Shown piece by piece: positions 10,461 to 22,386 of a stretch of 64,000 bases of DNA. Source of the DNA: Sinohyriopsis cumingii (taxonomy: Eukaryota; Mollusca; Bivalvia; Unionida; Unionidae). Position numbers and translations under genes: made by a program. The notes under the pieces were generated by a model. The model saw only the letters and a list, made by a program, of their open reading frames with translations. It was not told where the DNA came from and searched no databases. The DNA lies in the NCBI GenBank assembly GCA_028554795.2, contig CM068838.1, forward strand, positions 86,308,944-86,372,943, written 5' to 3'. Positions within the stretch are counted from its first letter, which is position 1, and the number at the start of each line of letters is the position of its first letter.

Positions 10461-13400
10461 AAACTGAGGAAAAATATTTAAAAAATTGTAATTATACTCA
10501 CTAAGTGATGTAGAGATCCACCTTATAAATTTATGGTATTATTACAGAGCTAAGTTAGTTATTTAAGGTGATATGGTATTCATCGTGGTTTAGAAGAGAA
10601 AATATATTTGTATATATAAAATTTTCTTAATTCTCTGGATAAGTTTAATAATTGTCTATGATAGATAAGTACATCTTTATTCACTGTTAAATTTAGTGGC
10701 TGCAGATAAATTCAATAGCACAATTTTAGTATAACCCATATCCAGGACTTTTCTTTTGGACTTTATTCACAATTTCATGAAGTTATCTGTCTTTTGGAAT
10801 TTCTTCTTTGGCTTACCGCAAGACACCATGAACCAATTTAACAGGATTCTCCCCATATGAACTAATCTTTTGGAAGAGAAATGAGAGTGCTACTGAATGT
10901 TTCTCCAGCCAACACTACAAATATCAAGAAGTCAGTAAAGGACAAAACTGCCACAACAGTAATGGAGACAATAGCATCCATCTTACTGCAGTTTTTACCA
11001 TGCAAATTTCACACACAAAAATGCTAAAAGGAAAGAGGAAAAAGTTTACAAAGGGAAGATTCTAAATGGACTTGATCAGTTATATTCGTTTTGTTATGCT
11101 ATACTTTCCTATCAACCTTAATTTCCATATCTTTCCAACACCTCTTCTTTCCTGTGGCATAGCAGAAGTAAAAATCCCACACTTGGACATTTGACAGCTG
11201 TGCTGCACATACCAAACGGATTTTCTTTGCAAACAAATAACTTTTTGTAAATGAATATTACAGCAGTGAATGGCACAATGCTGATGCCAACCCTTATTAG
11301 GGTCATGAAAGTCTCTAAGTCCCCATGACACCTGCATATCAACTTCAGTGTGATGTGACATACATGCAAGATTATGATGTACTGTATATATTGGTAAGAA
11401 GTCAGACATTTATGAAACTTTCGTTCATATGGCAAAGATGATATAGAGACTAATAGTGTGATTGAATGTTTAATACTATTTAGCATGTACATGTATATGC
11501 ATCAAGACTTTTATATAAAATAAGCATCCGTAAGAACTCTTGGGACTGTCAACTTATTTCTGTGCCTAACTGAAAAGGTTTAAATAAATCTCAATATTGT
11601 CATACCTTAGAAAACTGTTTAATGGAATGTAGATTCTGTTAATGGAGTAGATTTTGTAGGTTTGTAGTGTGCAAGGATGTGCGTGTGAACACTGATATCA
11701 GGTAAAACACTATTAAATATACCTTTAATCCTGTTTATCCAATAATTCAGCTAAAGCAATAGTATATACAGAAGTTTTAAAAATGTGGGGACCAAATATA
11801 AGTTTTAAAAAAAACAAGTAAAAATTACAGTGAGATAAAGCTATTGTTTCAATTCATTAAATTCATCAAAAGGTCTTAATGAGCAAAAACAAAACTGAAA
11901 TTCTAAGTAAAACAGAGTTGTAGCAAATGACAAACACAAATGAAGTCAACTTTCCAACAAACATTCCAACAAATGTTCATGAAGAAAAACCAATTTGAAA
12001 GGGAATACTTGTGTTTGATAAGTCATGCAAAGAGAGGTTAAATAACAACCTTATTTTGCTTGCTGAACTGGAACTACCGGTAATTGTATTTGTTGAAATC
12101 AGACAAGGTATTTTGTCAACACTGAAAAATGAAACTACAATAACTTCTTAATTATTTTACTCACTGAATTGGAACTAACTGTTCTTGTTGAAATCTCACA
12201 GCATATTTTGTTAAAACTGAAAAATGAACTACAATAACTTTATCTAAATCTTAAATTATCTAGCTGTTCATAAATTCCTTTTAAATTGTATCAAATGGCT
12301 TGGTGACCAAGACTAATTCATGTGCATTCCATTATATGGCTCTGTCTGAGTGAGTGCTCTCAGGGATCATTTCTAAAGCTCAATGAATTTTCAGAACTTG
12401 TCCTAACAGCATTTTAAATTCCTAGTGATGATATGCATTATCATAAAATGGATTTTGTTTACAGCACAAGCAATATACTGATAACCTTAGAATGAATGCT
12501 TGAAACTGTTTTCCATAATTTGAAAGCATTTGAAATGGGCATTATGCATTTTGTTTAATTAGAAATACATATATACTTCTTATCTATGCCATGGGATGTT
12601 TTGGCACATTACTCAAACATTGTTATTAGTAGGTTCAGTAATAGTATCGTTATTATTATTTCTATTATTATTTTTATTATTATTATTAATGCTGTATCAA
12701 GATTACTTTACATCACCTGTACAAAAAAATCAAATTACATGGACAGTATATGTTGTTCTCTCCAAAATTCATGTTCTACACAAGACTACTGTATCCTAAT
12801 TCATTTTAATTCATCCTACAAATTAAATCATCACTGACTTAAAATATATACTGATCTTTGTTTGATCACACTTTAAAAATATTTTATCAAATCCCTGTAA
12901 AGCCATCGAAGAAAATATTATGGTTTTAAAAACAGCAGCAATATTTTATACATTTCTAGCAAGACCTACAATTCTAGCTCAATTGTACTAAATTAACTTG
13001 CCTAAAAACAATAGGTGATGTCAATTTCTACCAAAAACCAATAAATACCCCCGAACTCAAGATAAATGAGAAAGCAGACACTGAAATTTCAGTCTCTTAT
13101 GACGAGAATTTATGTATATTTATATGAAAATGTTCCATTTCTTGAGTATTTTAATCTTATCTGCTGAATTACAAAGTGATTTTTTCAAATAACATTTGCT
13201 ATGGTGAGTTAATAGATTTTGTCTGTTAAATTACACAGTTGTGGTTGAAATTTAAATGCTGTACATAGAGATTTCCGATTTCACAGTTGAATCAAATTGT
13301 TAATATTCAAAGTTTAATTTCAAATGTCATGGTTTTAAATTTTATCTGTTGAATTTACACAACAGTGGTTGTAAATTCCTATGTCGACACTTCCAACAGC

Positions 13401-13770
13401 AGTATCTGCATGGTCAGTAATCAAGGTTTTTGGGATAGTTTTAATTTGCATAGTTTCCTAAACCCCTTTATAGATTCTCATCACACTTGAAATGAATCAT
13501 TACGAATCTTAGGCAATCTGTTGTCATTGTCACCTTAGGATTATGGTCCCGGTCAAATAAAATTTGCATAAGATTTTTCTTTACTTTTTTGTATATTTAT
13601 ATCTCGTCAACCCTTGGATGGATTTTCATCATATTTATTGCAAATCATTACGAAGCAAAAAACATTCTGCAACATTTGCTCTCATACATTTGATCTCTGG
13701 GTCAGAGTCATACAGAAGCTCTGCATTAAGGTTTCTGTTAAACATATTTTTGCAGGGTAAAACTAATTAT
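10461..13770. other. Intron, no gene seen
   Basis: AT-rich intronic DNA with a short ATT-type microsatellite at about 12650-12690. No exon with matching phase or domain was seen. Confidence 0.4.
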
Positions 13771-14068
13771 GCAGTACTTACCCATAACCGTTGAACACTC
13801 ACTTTTGTGTTGAAAAACCTCATCCATTTGATGTAAATACATTCTCCCACAAGGTGGAGAATTGTCAACAAGACATGGTCCACTCGTGCACATCTTTATT
13901 ATAGTCGACATTACATCAGGACATCAGTGTTGATGGGCAGATAAAATTTGGCAATAAAATAGGTAAATTTGCAAAATTAATTTTATCCCCTAACTAAATT
14001 TTAATTGCAGCAATATCTTACCCATTGCTATTGCACAGCTGAATCTGTCATTTAGGTAGACTGATCAA
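13771..14068. repeat. Dispersed repeat family C, copy 2
   Basis: Second copy of the repeat at 10141-10460, sharing the TACTTACCC start, a GGTGGAGAATTGTCAA block, ACATCAGGACATCAG and the end TCATTTAGGTAGACTGATC. Confidence 0.65.
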
Positions 14069-17000
14069 AACAAATTGTTGGTGTCCCTCTGGGACATATG
14101 TTGTGCTGCATCTATGGATCCCAGAGAAAAATAATATGCCTGTGCTTGGTTGTGTGAATGGGCGTAGATAAAGGAGAAAGTACATGTAGTATGGGATCCC
14201 CAACATGCTGCCTTCATGACGACCTCCAAGGAAGAATAATTTACATAGGCCGATGATGCAGCAATGGCTCAAATCATAGACGAGCGTTCTCTATTAGTAT
14301 AGCACCTATAAGTTATTTTGATTGTGGTAATACTCCACAATGAGATATTGGAGGCTGAAATATCAACAAAAGCCCTTATAAGGAATAAACAATGCTTTCT
14401 TTTCCTTTCCAAGGCATTTCGATAGAGATAAATTGCCTTAACTGGCCTATTTTGATCATTTCCAGGTCATAATCATCTTAAACCTGGGAATCTCGATAGG
14501 TGATGGAGCTACCAAAGGTAATTGATTTTTAACTAAAAAATCCTGTTTGCAAAGGACAGAAATGAAATTGTAATTGCATGCACTAAACCAAAGACAGTCA
14601 TTGTCAATTATGCTGATCAAATCCCATAGCCCAATGTAACTGGACTATTCATTTTCAAAGTCAGGCATGTAAAATTTTCCAAGTCAATAGTTCGGGCCAA
14701 CTGTTCAATGTGTGCATGTTCTATTATTACTCGACAACATTTTGAGTTAAAGTGACTGATTTATTAACAAATCAAACCATACTAAAACAAAACAAGGCTG
14801 GTATTATTAACCAGTCATGTTTGAAGTAGCTTTGTTGTATTGCGTTTACTCAAGCCAGCAGACCAACAAGTAGTTATCTGCCTTTTTTTCCTGACTTTAC
14901 CAGTAACGCCAGAAAAATGGCAGAGAACTACTCGTGGTCTATTCAAACCAAATGCTCAAAGATGGTTCACTCTGACTGTAATACAGAGAGTTAGAGTAAT
15001 TAAATTAAAGAAAGAAACTTTACAGACATTAGTGTTGGTCTCCTTTAAAAAACTGATTAAATGATAATGTATCATTTCATATTAATTGGTTATACAAATA
15101 GAGAGGATTAACTTTCACATACAATACTGCATTTGAAGAGACACAATTATGCTAATTAAAGAGCTGTCTCTATTCATATTTAAACCAAAATAATGTTATT
15201 ATCACTTTAGATTTAATTGTCAAGCAACCCAGTTGATAAAATTACTTGTAAAATTATTTTTGCAAGGATGGTAATAAGGAAGACTTGGAAAAAGAAAATT
15301 ATGAGTAAGTAATGGCACAAAACATATGACTGCAGCTGAGTATGAGGTAAATTTTTCTCCCAAAAGACACAAGCCAGAATCTGTGACAGCAAGTAATGTC
15401 AAATATGACATAACTAAAAGACAGAAATTTTCAGCTGCATTGGCTGATTGTTATCTCTGACTTGAATTTATTGATTTAGAAGAAAGGATGTTTTGCAGTT
15501 ACTATAAACAATAACCCAAGCTAGCACAGGTTGGAAATCCAACCAGTGTATTTGCCAGTGGAACCAAAAATTTCAGGAGTGAACAATTTTGGGACAAGTG
15601 ATAAGTAAGGTGGGACAAGTGAATTTCTGAAATCACTTGTCCTGGACAAGTGGGTGAAAACAAACGTTGATCGTCCCTGCTGATCATATATGAATCTCGT
15701 TACATCTTCTCCCAACACCAAAGCGAGTAAAATCACAATCTTGAGTGTGAGGTCCTGAAAGGCAGCCTTGCTCAATGGTTCAGAGATGGATTTGATCTTG
15801 GCATGAGAGAGTATGAAACAGGTCTCTGCAGCTCAAAATACTTAAGAGATCAATAAGGTTTTAATCAGAACCGACTGCTAAGCCCTGAGAGAATTCAACT
15901 GGATTGAAAATGGCAGCTCTATATAACCCTTGAAAGTTGATACTGAACAATCTTTCTTCTTGAACAAAATGAACTCCGCAACAGAAGTTGCAGAGGGAAA
16001 GCTAGGATCACTGTGTTTCCTACTGCACCAATCGCAGAAGATTATCCACCTTGCCTGAATAATGCAACTGGCAACTAAGCCCGAAAACGTGTTCGGGTGG
16101 ATAGATCGCCTGCAATAAGTCAAGCATAAAGGTGGAGAATGTGTGTGTTGTTGTATAGGAGGAAGACCCTGTGTTACAACAGTTGATTCATCTTGTCCTC
16201 TTGAGGGGTAAAGACCTGGGTTGATCTATCAACAGGTCTAAAGATCCAACTGAACCACGACCACGGAAGCCAAGGCGGCAATGAACATGATATGAGCAGT
16301 GAAAGTAAAGACTTTGAAGGAAAAAAAACATGAGGTAGCAGTCAGAAATGTGTACATGAACAGATGATCTCAACGAAAGCTGAAAGCATCCACTGCCCAT
16401 GTCTCTTGATGAACCTGTTTGCCAAAAAGTCCACCAGAGGCTTCCCCATGGTGAGAAATAAAAAGGCCGTTACAGAGCAATCTATTCTGCGAACACTGAT
16501 TTACCTCTACCAAAATCTACCAAATTTGCATACATTTCTAACAAGGTTCACATGCTTTATGAGTAGTTCATGTGAATTAATTTTGGTGAGATTTTTCTGT
16601 ATGGGAATTGGATCGTGGGGTGCCAAAGTAGGCGAGGGGTTCGGGAGACCTGTTCCAACAGGGATACAGAATTTTAAAGTAGCTTGGTGTAAAGTAAAAG
16701 TAGTCAGGTAAATTATCTGGTTCCTGGCTAAGGAAGGCCTTCATAAGGATTCAGCATTTTATAATTTTTTAACTTTCAACTAAAAACTTGGACTGGACAC
16801 ATCTTCCTGTATGGTACATCCTCCATTTGGAAATTACTGTGCAATACCTCTGGCCACAAATTTTCATTAAAAAATGCTAATACATTCCTGAGGCAATTTT
16901 CCTCACCAGTGAGGTGAAATTTCCAACACTGTTATAGGTAATGCCTCCACCCCCAAAAAAGATTCCCAAAGTATTCTGACATCCAACTTGGTTACGAAAG

Positions 17001-17116
17001 ACCTGTTTTCACAAGTAAATCTGACACAATCGCAAACAATCAGCAAGTGAAGGAAGATGTTATTTAAATTTGTTATTGAACATTAAAAAATTAATTTCCG
17101 AATTCAAACAAATAAT
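14069..17116. other. Intron, no gene seen
   Basis: No recognisable coding or mobile sequence. Several short open frames show neither domains nor splice support. Confidence 0.4.
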
Positions 17117-17422
17117 TATGGAGGCCCTGTACATGTATAGATAATTGATTTCTGTATAATCAAACCATCCATAAGCAGTCTTCATGGGCCCTGTACATGT
17201 ATAAATGCAATGATTCATGTATAAAAGGACCACCTAAATGTAGTCTTTATGACCCTGTACGTGTATAGATTCACTGATTTCTGTACAAACGGACAATTCA
17301 TAAACAGGCTTTATGACCCTGTACATGTATAGATTCACTGATTTCTGTCTAACCATCCAAAAGTAATCTTTGTAAACCCTATGTGTAGATGAATTGGACT
17401 ATACATAAGCAGTCTTTATAAG
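17117..17422. repeat. About 62-bp minisatellite, degenerate
   Basis: About five diverged units with the core CCCTGTACATGTATAGATTC followed by a TGATTTCTGT block and an AGTCTTTATGA block. Confidence 0.8.
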
Positions 17423-17487
17423 TAACTAGTCTTTACATACAAGTGGTTGCTAGATCAAATTTACTGTTCAATCTACATTTTCTTATT

Positions 17488-17758
17488 TTGAGTGGTGGTG
17501 TGTGTGCCTGGATTTTTAATGAAGCTTTAAAAAAAAATCAGTCATATCATTATGGTGTCTGCATTGGGAGTTTATTGTGATGTCGAGCACTGGGACCAGT
17601 CCTGACACTAACCTCTTAATGCTGAGCATGACCTAGCAAGGGATCTGTTATTACCATTTTTATAAGTCTTTAGTATGACTGGGCCAGGGTTCTAACCCGC
17701 ATCCTCCAGCATTTTTGGCAGATGCTCTAACCATTAGGCCACTGGAGTGGTCATTCTT
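17488..17758 (-). mobile_element. SINE family B copy (tRNA-derived)
   Basis: On the minus strand it begins ACTCCAGTGGCCTAATGGTT (A-box region), then a B-box-like GGGTTAGAACCC segment, a body with AACCTC/GGACTGGTCC, and a 3' end with AAAGCTTCATTAAAAATCC and a CA-rich tail. It matches copies at 54747, 62150 and 63020. Confidence 0.85.
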
Positions 17759-17846
17759 ATTTTGATTCCATTCCAAAATGGGGGATCTGTTCAAAACAAT
17801 ATCTGCAGATGACAAGTTCATTAAAAAAATGTATGAAATTACTTAC

Positions 17847-17880
17847 CAGTTTGAAAAGTCAAGGCTGTTACCACTGGCAT
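17847..17880 (-). CDS. Large lipid transfer protein, 34-bp exon
   Basis: On the minus strand the acceptor is TTTTTCCAG and the donor ACTG/GTAAGT. Its first two bases complete an Asp codon begun in the exon at 20169-20259, and its last two bases begin the Trp codon finished at 9607, giving DASGNSLDFSNW across the joins. The fit at both ends supports this very short exon. Confidence 0.7.
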
Positions 17881-17982
17881 CTGGAAAAAACATCATCTAT
17901 GTGTAAGACATTTTAATGTATGAATTAGATTAAATTTTAGTTACATACAAGATAAAATAACATTCATTGTTAGTCAAACCTA

Positions 17983-18233
17983 CATTGTTGTTGTTGTAGG
18001 GTTTAACACCATTTTTCAGCACACGATAGACTATACATGGCGGCCAGTATTAATGGTGGAGGAAGATCCCGGGAAATGCCCAGAAAGAACCACCAGCCCT
18101 CGAGAAGCTACTGGCAAGCTTTCTCACATACCCACATTGGCCGAATCCGAGACTCGAACCCATGCAGACAGAGTTGAGATGGCAGTGATCCGTAACGGAC
18201 AGCACTTTAGACTACTCGGCCACTTGGGGCCCC
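17983..18233 (-). mobile_element. SINE family A copy, best preserved
   Basis: On the minus strand the head is GGGGCCCCAAGTGGCCGAGT, with an A box in TGGCCGAGTAGTCTAA and a B box in GGTTCGAGTCTCGG about 55 bases later. This is the layout of a tRNA-Leu/Ser-like promoter. The body ends with TGGTGTTAAACCC and a CAA-repeat tail. It was transcribed by RNA polymerase III when active and copied by a LINE in trans. Confidence 0.88.
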
Positions 18234-20168
18234 TCACACCTACCTCAGAGTCATTTTATGAGCTAAATGCAAAACCTTGACTTGAGCCGGTAAACCTGAA
18301 ATTAAGTCATCGTGTCCTTCATTTGTTGTAAGTGGATGGTACTCAAAGAAATGCATATGATCATCTAATTTGATGATCCTACCATGAACAGACAATGAGA
18401 TATAAAATAAATATAAAACTCAAAGTCACAGTAACCTACTTTTAACATGAGGGTATAAGTACTCATCAATATGCATATTATTGCCAAGATTAACAATTCT
18501 ACATTATAACTATGATATAGTAGACCAAAAAACAATTTTTTTTAGCTAAATGCAAGAAGTTAACATAAGCCAGTAAAACATGAACCGTATGTCACAATGA
18601 CCTTGTTTTGTTTAAAACATGTGATACTAGTAGAGATGTGCATAATTATCTTTTGTTTGAAAGGTGTGGATAATGGAGATTTACACAACAATCTGGTTTG
18701 ATGATTCTGGCATGAACAGTACTTAAGACAAGTCAGTGAAGCAAGAAATATTGGTCATTATCACTTTTTTATATATACAAGTTTCTATTACTTATCAAGA
18801 GTCATCCCTTCACCATGTTTCATGAAGCTGGTACAACACTACAGTGTAAAAGATGGTAAAAACCTATTGGACCATAAGCTAAATGCAATAACTTAAACTA
18901 AACCAGAAAATGTGAGATCTAGGTCACAGTGACCTTCCTTTATGATAAGGATGTTATACATGGCACCTACTTACCTAAGAGCATTTGTTATGAAACCCAT
19001 TCCAAACTGTAGTCTAGAACTACAGAGGAAAAAATGGCTAAGTGAATGTGTACACATGTCTAAGCTTTCTGTGGACATCAACACCATTGCAGGGGGTAGT
19101 ACAATAGCTAGGTGAGCTCAAATGCACCAGGGTTACTGTGATGCCCTCAATGTGTCCATTGATCTGTCCAGGGGTCTCAATGTTCATTACCATAAATAAT
19201 CTCTACCTATACTACTTTGGGGCCAAACTTTGACGTTGCTCTTGCAATAAAATAAAAAATGTAAAAGGCATGCATGTCCTACCTGCTTAAAAGCTAGTAG
19301 TCTCGTCCATATGTCAGGTCAATTCATTTCATTTGACCACTCAAACACTTTTAAAAGTATTACTGTGTAAGCAACAATTTAACTACCTTAAATTATCATA
19401 GTCATTCACAAATGTGACCAAAGCTTAAGGCAACCAAGCTAAAGGTGTACCCAGTGAATTATAGCTTTGTTTGACAGATCCGGTTCATTATGGAGAAGCA
19501 AGTTCCAAAGTTTGTAGTGTCAACTTAAAATTACTGAATTGGCACTCAGACATTTACTCAAGGATGAGCTGAAGTTTCAACATCGACAAATTATACACAA
19601 AAAAGTTTCTCCTTTTTTAACAAAACAAGTCTTGTTTTGTTGTGCAAAAAGCAGTGATGTAATATCCAATGTTTTGCAGGTACACATTGAGGCACAAAAG
19701 TACATGATGTGTTGAAACCTCATGGAGTTGTTTTTCACGATCTTTCAGAAATTTGTTATCTTGAAAATAATGGTAATGAAAGTAATTTATATAAAAAGCA
19801 AACAATTTCATTAGAAAAAGCTATTGAAATTGACAACTATTACTAACACAATTATAAAAGAAGTATTCAACAATTAAACAGTGCTGCTACCCCACCTTAC
19901 ATGGTCTTCTCAATGTCTAGCCAAGCTGGCGTCCCCTTCTTCATTTTTCAGAGTTCTCTTAGTAAGTCGTGACCTCATTGTGTAGTCTCTGTTTTTGGAC
20001 CCTATTGCTTGCAAAATATTAAGGGACAGTTGTGATAAGTTTGGTAAATTTACACCTAGCTGTTATGGAGGAAATGGAGCAATTGGACAGATGGATGGTG
20101 AGACTGACAGTTGGCAGATATGATAATATCTCATGCTAATTAAGAATTAATTCATAGTCTGTTCATAC
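18234..20168. other. Intron with old repeats
   Basis: Three related segments at about 18260, 18545 and 18880 start with a GCTAAATGCAA block and lead into a GTCACAGTGACC-like palindrome, so they are diverged copies of one dispersed repeat. No exon was found. Confidence 0.5.
18921..18935. promoter_or_regulatory. Perfect oestrogen-response-element palindrome
   Basis: AGGTCACAGTGACCT is a perfect inverted repeat of AGGTCA half-sites with a 3-base spacer, identical to the classic vertebrate vitellogenin ERE. Weaker versions occur near 18426 and 18591. It lies in an intron of the vitellogenin-N gene, but in a repeated sequence, so regulatory use is only a hypothesis. Confidence 0.45.
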
Positions 20169-20259
20169 CTGTCTGCTTGACAGATGTGAAACTGAAGGTG
20201 TGTATCCTCAGCAGCAGTTCTTGACCATCTGGAAACTGCTGGATGTTGGTATAGCTCAC
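20169..20259 (-). CDS. Large lipid transfer protein, most 5' exon recognised
   Basis: On the minus strand the acceptor is CTATTCCAG and the donor ACAG/GTATGA. It encodes 30 codons, VSYTNIQQFPDGQELLLRIH and TFSFTSVKQT, plus one base of an Asp codon. In vitellogenins this position holds the paired strand ending in a run such as LLKL, matching ELLLRIHTF. The exon starts in phase 0 without Met or signal peptide, so at least one more exon must lie upstream, that is at higher coordinates. The Polinton-like element begins 682 bases away on that side. Confidence 0.75.
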
Positions 20260-20940
20260 CTGGAATAGGAAAGAATAAAGTGTTTCAGCATATTTTTGTA
20301 CACTTTTCTTTTTGTTGTATTTTTATTTCCAGTTTAATGTGTGTAATTGAAGTAAAGTTTGCTGTAGCAGGGTTTCATTTCTTCTCTGAAACAGTAGCTC
20401 CAAATATGCTTGTACAACGTTTTTTTCCTTCAACTTTTTGTTGGGTAAGAAAAACAAAGTTTTGTTCATATAAAGTTATAAGCATTTATGTTCAATGCTA
20501 AAAAACTCTGTGGTATCTTCCTGTGAATTCTCTTAAAAAGATCATCGTTGGACACAAAATATTGTAAGACCGTGACTGAAATCAAAATTGTCCTGGCAGG
20601 AAAATCAAAATTTTCAATGAAAAGAAATATGAAACATTACTCAGATTACTGAAGGAAGATTAGCTCTTAAGAGAAATTCCAGGGAAGTACCATACGGATT
20701 TCAGCAGTTTAGAGCAGAAGCTATAATATAACATTTACATACCCTACAAAATAATAAAAAATTATCCAAAAGATGTGATAAAAAAAGAAAATGATAGCAA
20801 CTTCATGTCAATATAAGATATGATGTACTATGTGATATATGTATGTATGTGCCCGCGAGTATTTATGTATGTATATATGTATATCTCCTGTATTGATGCA
20901 TACCATTGTAAACAATATTTGATAATGTTCAGACTAAAAT
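20260..20940. other. Intron or 5' flank, no feature seen
   Basis: AT-rich, no exon recognised. The last six bases, TAAAAT, are the left copy of the target-site duplication of the Polinton-like element. Confidence 0.45.
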
Positions 20941-21178
20941 AGCAGCAGAGAGGGTGAACAGACCTTTTGCTAGAACGTCATTTTTTGAAAAAATAAAGAT
21001 TCCTACAAAAATGAAAAATATATGGTCAATAACGCCAAGCCGATGCCTCTAACTGACCGAAAGTTTCTCTAGTTGGGTTAGTTTATAAGTTACTGTTTTT
21101 TTGTCGTCGGTGTTTTTCCAAGTACGCGCGGGATTTACCCGCGTGACGTCTCATTCAGATCGCACCCTCTCTGCTGCT
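20941..21178. repeat. Left terminal inverted repeat
   Basis: It pairs with 45758-45999 in reverse orientation; shared blocks include AAATATATGGTCAATAA, CTCTAACTGACCG and ACCCGCGTGACGTCTCATT. The outer end is AGCAGCAGAGAGGGTG and the inner end CACCCTCTCTGCTGCT, its exact reverse complement, so each terminal repeat is itself closed by inverted 16-mers. Weaker similarity continues inward for some 20 bases (ATTAAATCATTATT). Confidence 0.92.
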
Positions 21179-21204
21179 GTCATTAAATCATTATTGTATA
21201 AATA

Positions 21205-21221
21205 ATGGCACCAGCTAGATT

Positions 21222-21275
<54 letters not shown>

Positions 21276-21675
21276 AAAGCAATCAAAAAATGTCTTCCTG
21301 TTCGTGATTCTGTTAGACAAAAATTGCAAGAACGTCAAGACGCACAAGGTGAATTTGCAGAAAGTACGGAACAGTTATTTAAACCTGTTACAAAAGTTAC
21401 TGAAAGAGTCGCAGAGGCTACTGATGGTCTTCTTCCATCAGTAAGACAAACTGCTGAGCAAACTGAAAAAATAGTAAAATGAACTAACAAACAAAAAAGA
21501 TTTTACGAGATCTTCCAACTGAGGTAGCACAAACTCCCCCTGTAGATGAAGAAATACTTGAGGGTATTGGCAAAGTTCGTACTGAAATAGCCGATGTGAA
21601 AAAAGAACTTGCACCTAAACCTAAAGTAAGAAAGAAAATATTGAGGAATGCCAGTAATGACTCTAACAATTGCTG
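21205..21675 (+). pseudogene. Left-end Polinton gene, broken by a (GA)n microsatellite
   Basis: An ATG 27 bases inside the left repeat opens a frame that runs into a GA microsatellite (21225-21271). The downstream frame is shifted relative to the start, ends at TGA 21479-21481, and a second open part in another frame runs to 21675. Both parts are rich in Lys, Glu, Thr and Gln, with predicted helices (for example VRQKLQERQDAQGEFAES and VRTEIADVKKELAPKPKV). No family is recognised. By position and composition it could be a core or capsid-associated protein. Confidence 0.5.
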
Positions 21676-21698
21676 AAGAACAAAAATAACTTTCTTTT

Positions 21699-21976
21699 AT
21701 GGATCAGGGGGGTAAATCGATGTTATCATGGTTAACAGTAACTACAGACAGTGAGTGTTAAAACTAACACTAACGATTTATTTACATGGCATATTGCATC
21801 ATAGCAAGCTGCACCTGTTGAAGAAGTGCTGCCGGAGATCTTGGTAAAATGGCTGTTGATAGAATAACAGGAAAAGAATTTTAAAAAGTGGGAAAAGGTC
21901 TAAGACTACCAGGAACCCCCTACTGATACGGAAAAGGTCTGAGACTTCCAGGAACACTTCGTTAATCTTTCCAATG
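21699..21976 (+). pseudogene. Degenerate small gene with duplicated GKGLRLPGT
   Basis: Short frames only. Two direct copies of a segment encoding GKGLRLPGT lie at about 21891 and 21931, each soon followed by a stop. Basic, Gly-rich short repeats are compatible with a small virion core peptide, but nothing specific is recognised. Confidence 0.35.
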
Positions 21977-21979
21977 TAA

Positions 21980-22373
21980 AATTTTGATTTACCTGATGCT
22001 GCTAAAAAATTAAATATCAAAAATTTTAGAGGTGTTTTTATGCGTGATCAATTACCAGAACGACCAAATAATACTGAAACCGGTACCATTAATCCTGATG
22101 AAAGTTCTCGCCGCGGTACTCATTGGGTTGCATACGCGATTGACCCACGTGGAATTGTTTAGTTTGATTCGTGTGGATTAGCACTACCAAACGAATTCTT
22201 AAATTGCACAAAACAATAAAGACTCTAGTTTGGTATTAACATTACCAACACAAACAATAACATATCCGACAATATGTGGTCGTGAAGGAATTGCTATACA
22301 TAACGCTATATCCAAAACAACATTACCACCGCATAAGGTCGTGCACGATTATATAAGAAGACGATTTCAATAA
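21980..22373 (+). pseudogene. Adenain-like cysteine protease (maturation protease), decayed
   Basis: The frame is open from 21980, with an internal TAG at 22160-22162, a stop at 22217 and a frame change before the final part ending at 22373. It carries GTHWVAYAI with the catalytic His (22121-22123), FDSCGL with the acidic residue 15 codons later (22166-22168), and ICGR (Cys at 22275-22277). This is the His-Asp/Glu-Cys order of adenovirus-type proteases, and the His-to-acid distance is close to that of adenain. In the family it cleaves capsid precursors. The Cys assignment is less certain because the sequence around it is diverged. The copy cannot encode an intact enzyme. Confidence 0.72.
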
Positions 22374-22386
22374 ATCTTAAAGTATA

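Noticed and set aside
17700-17758. Possible tRNA gene on the minus strand
   Set aside because: It is the head of a SINE with a long non-tRNA body; a full tRNA fold is not present. The same applies at 54747, 62440 and 63020.
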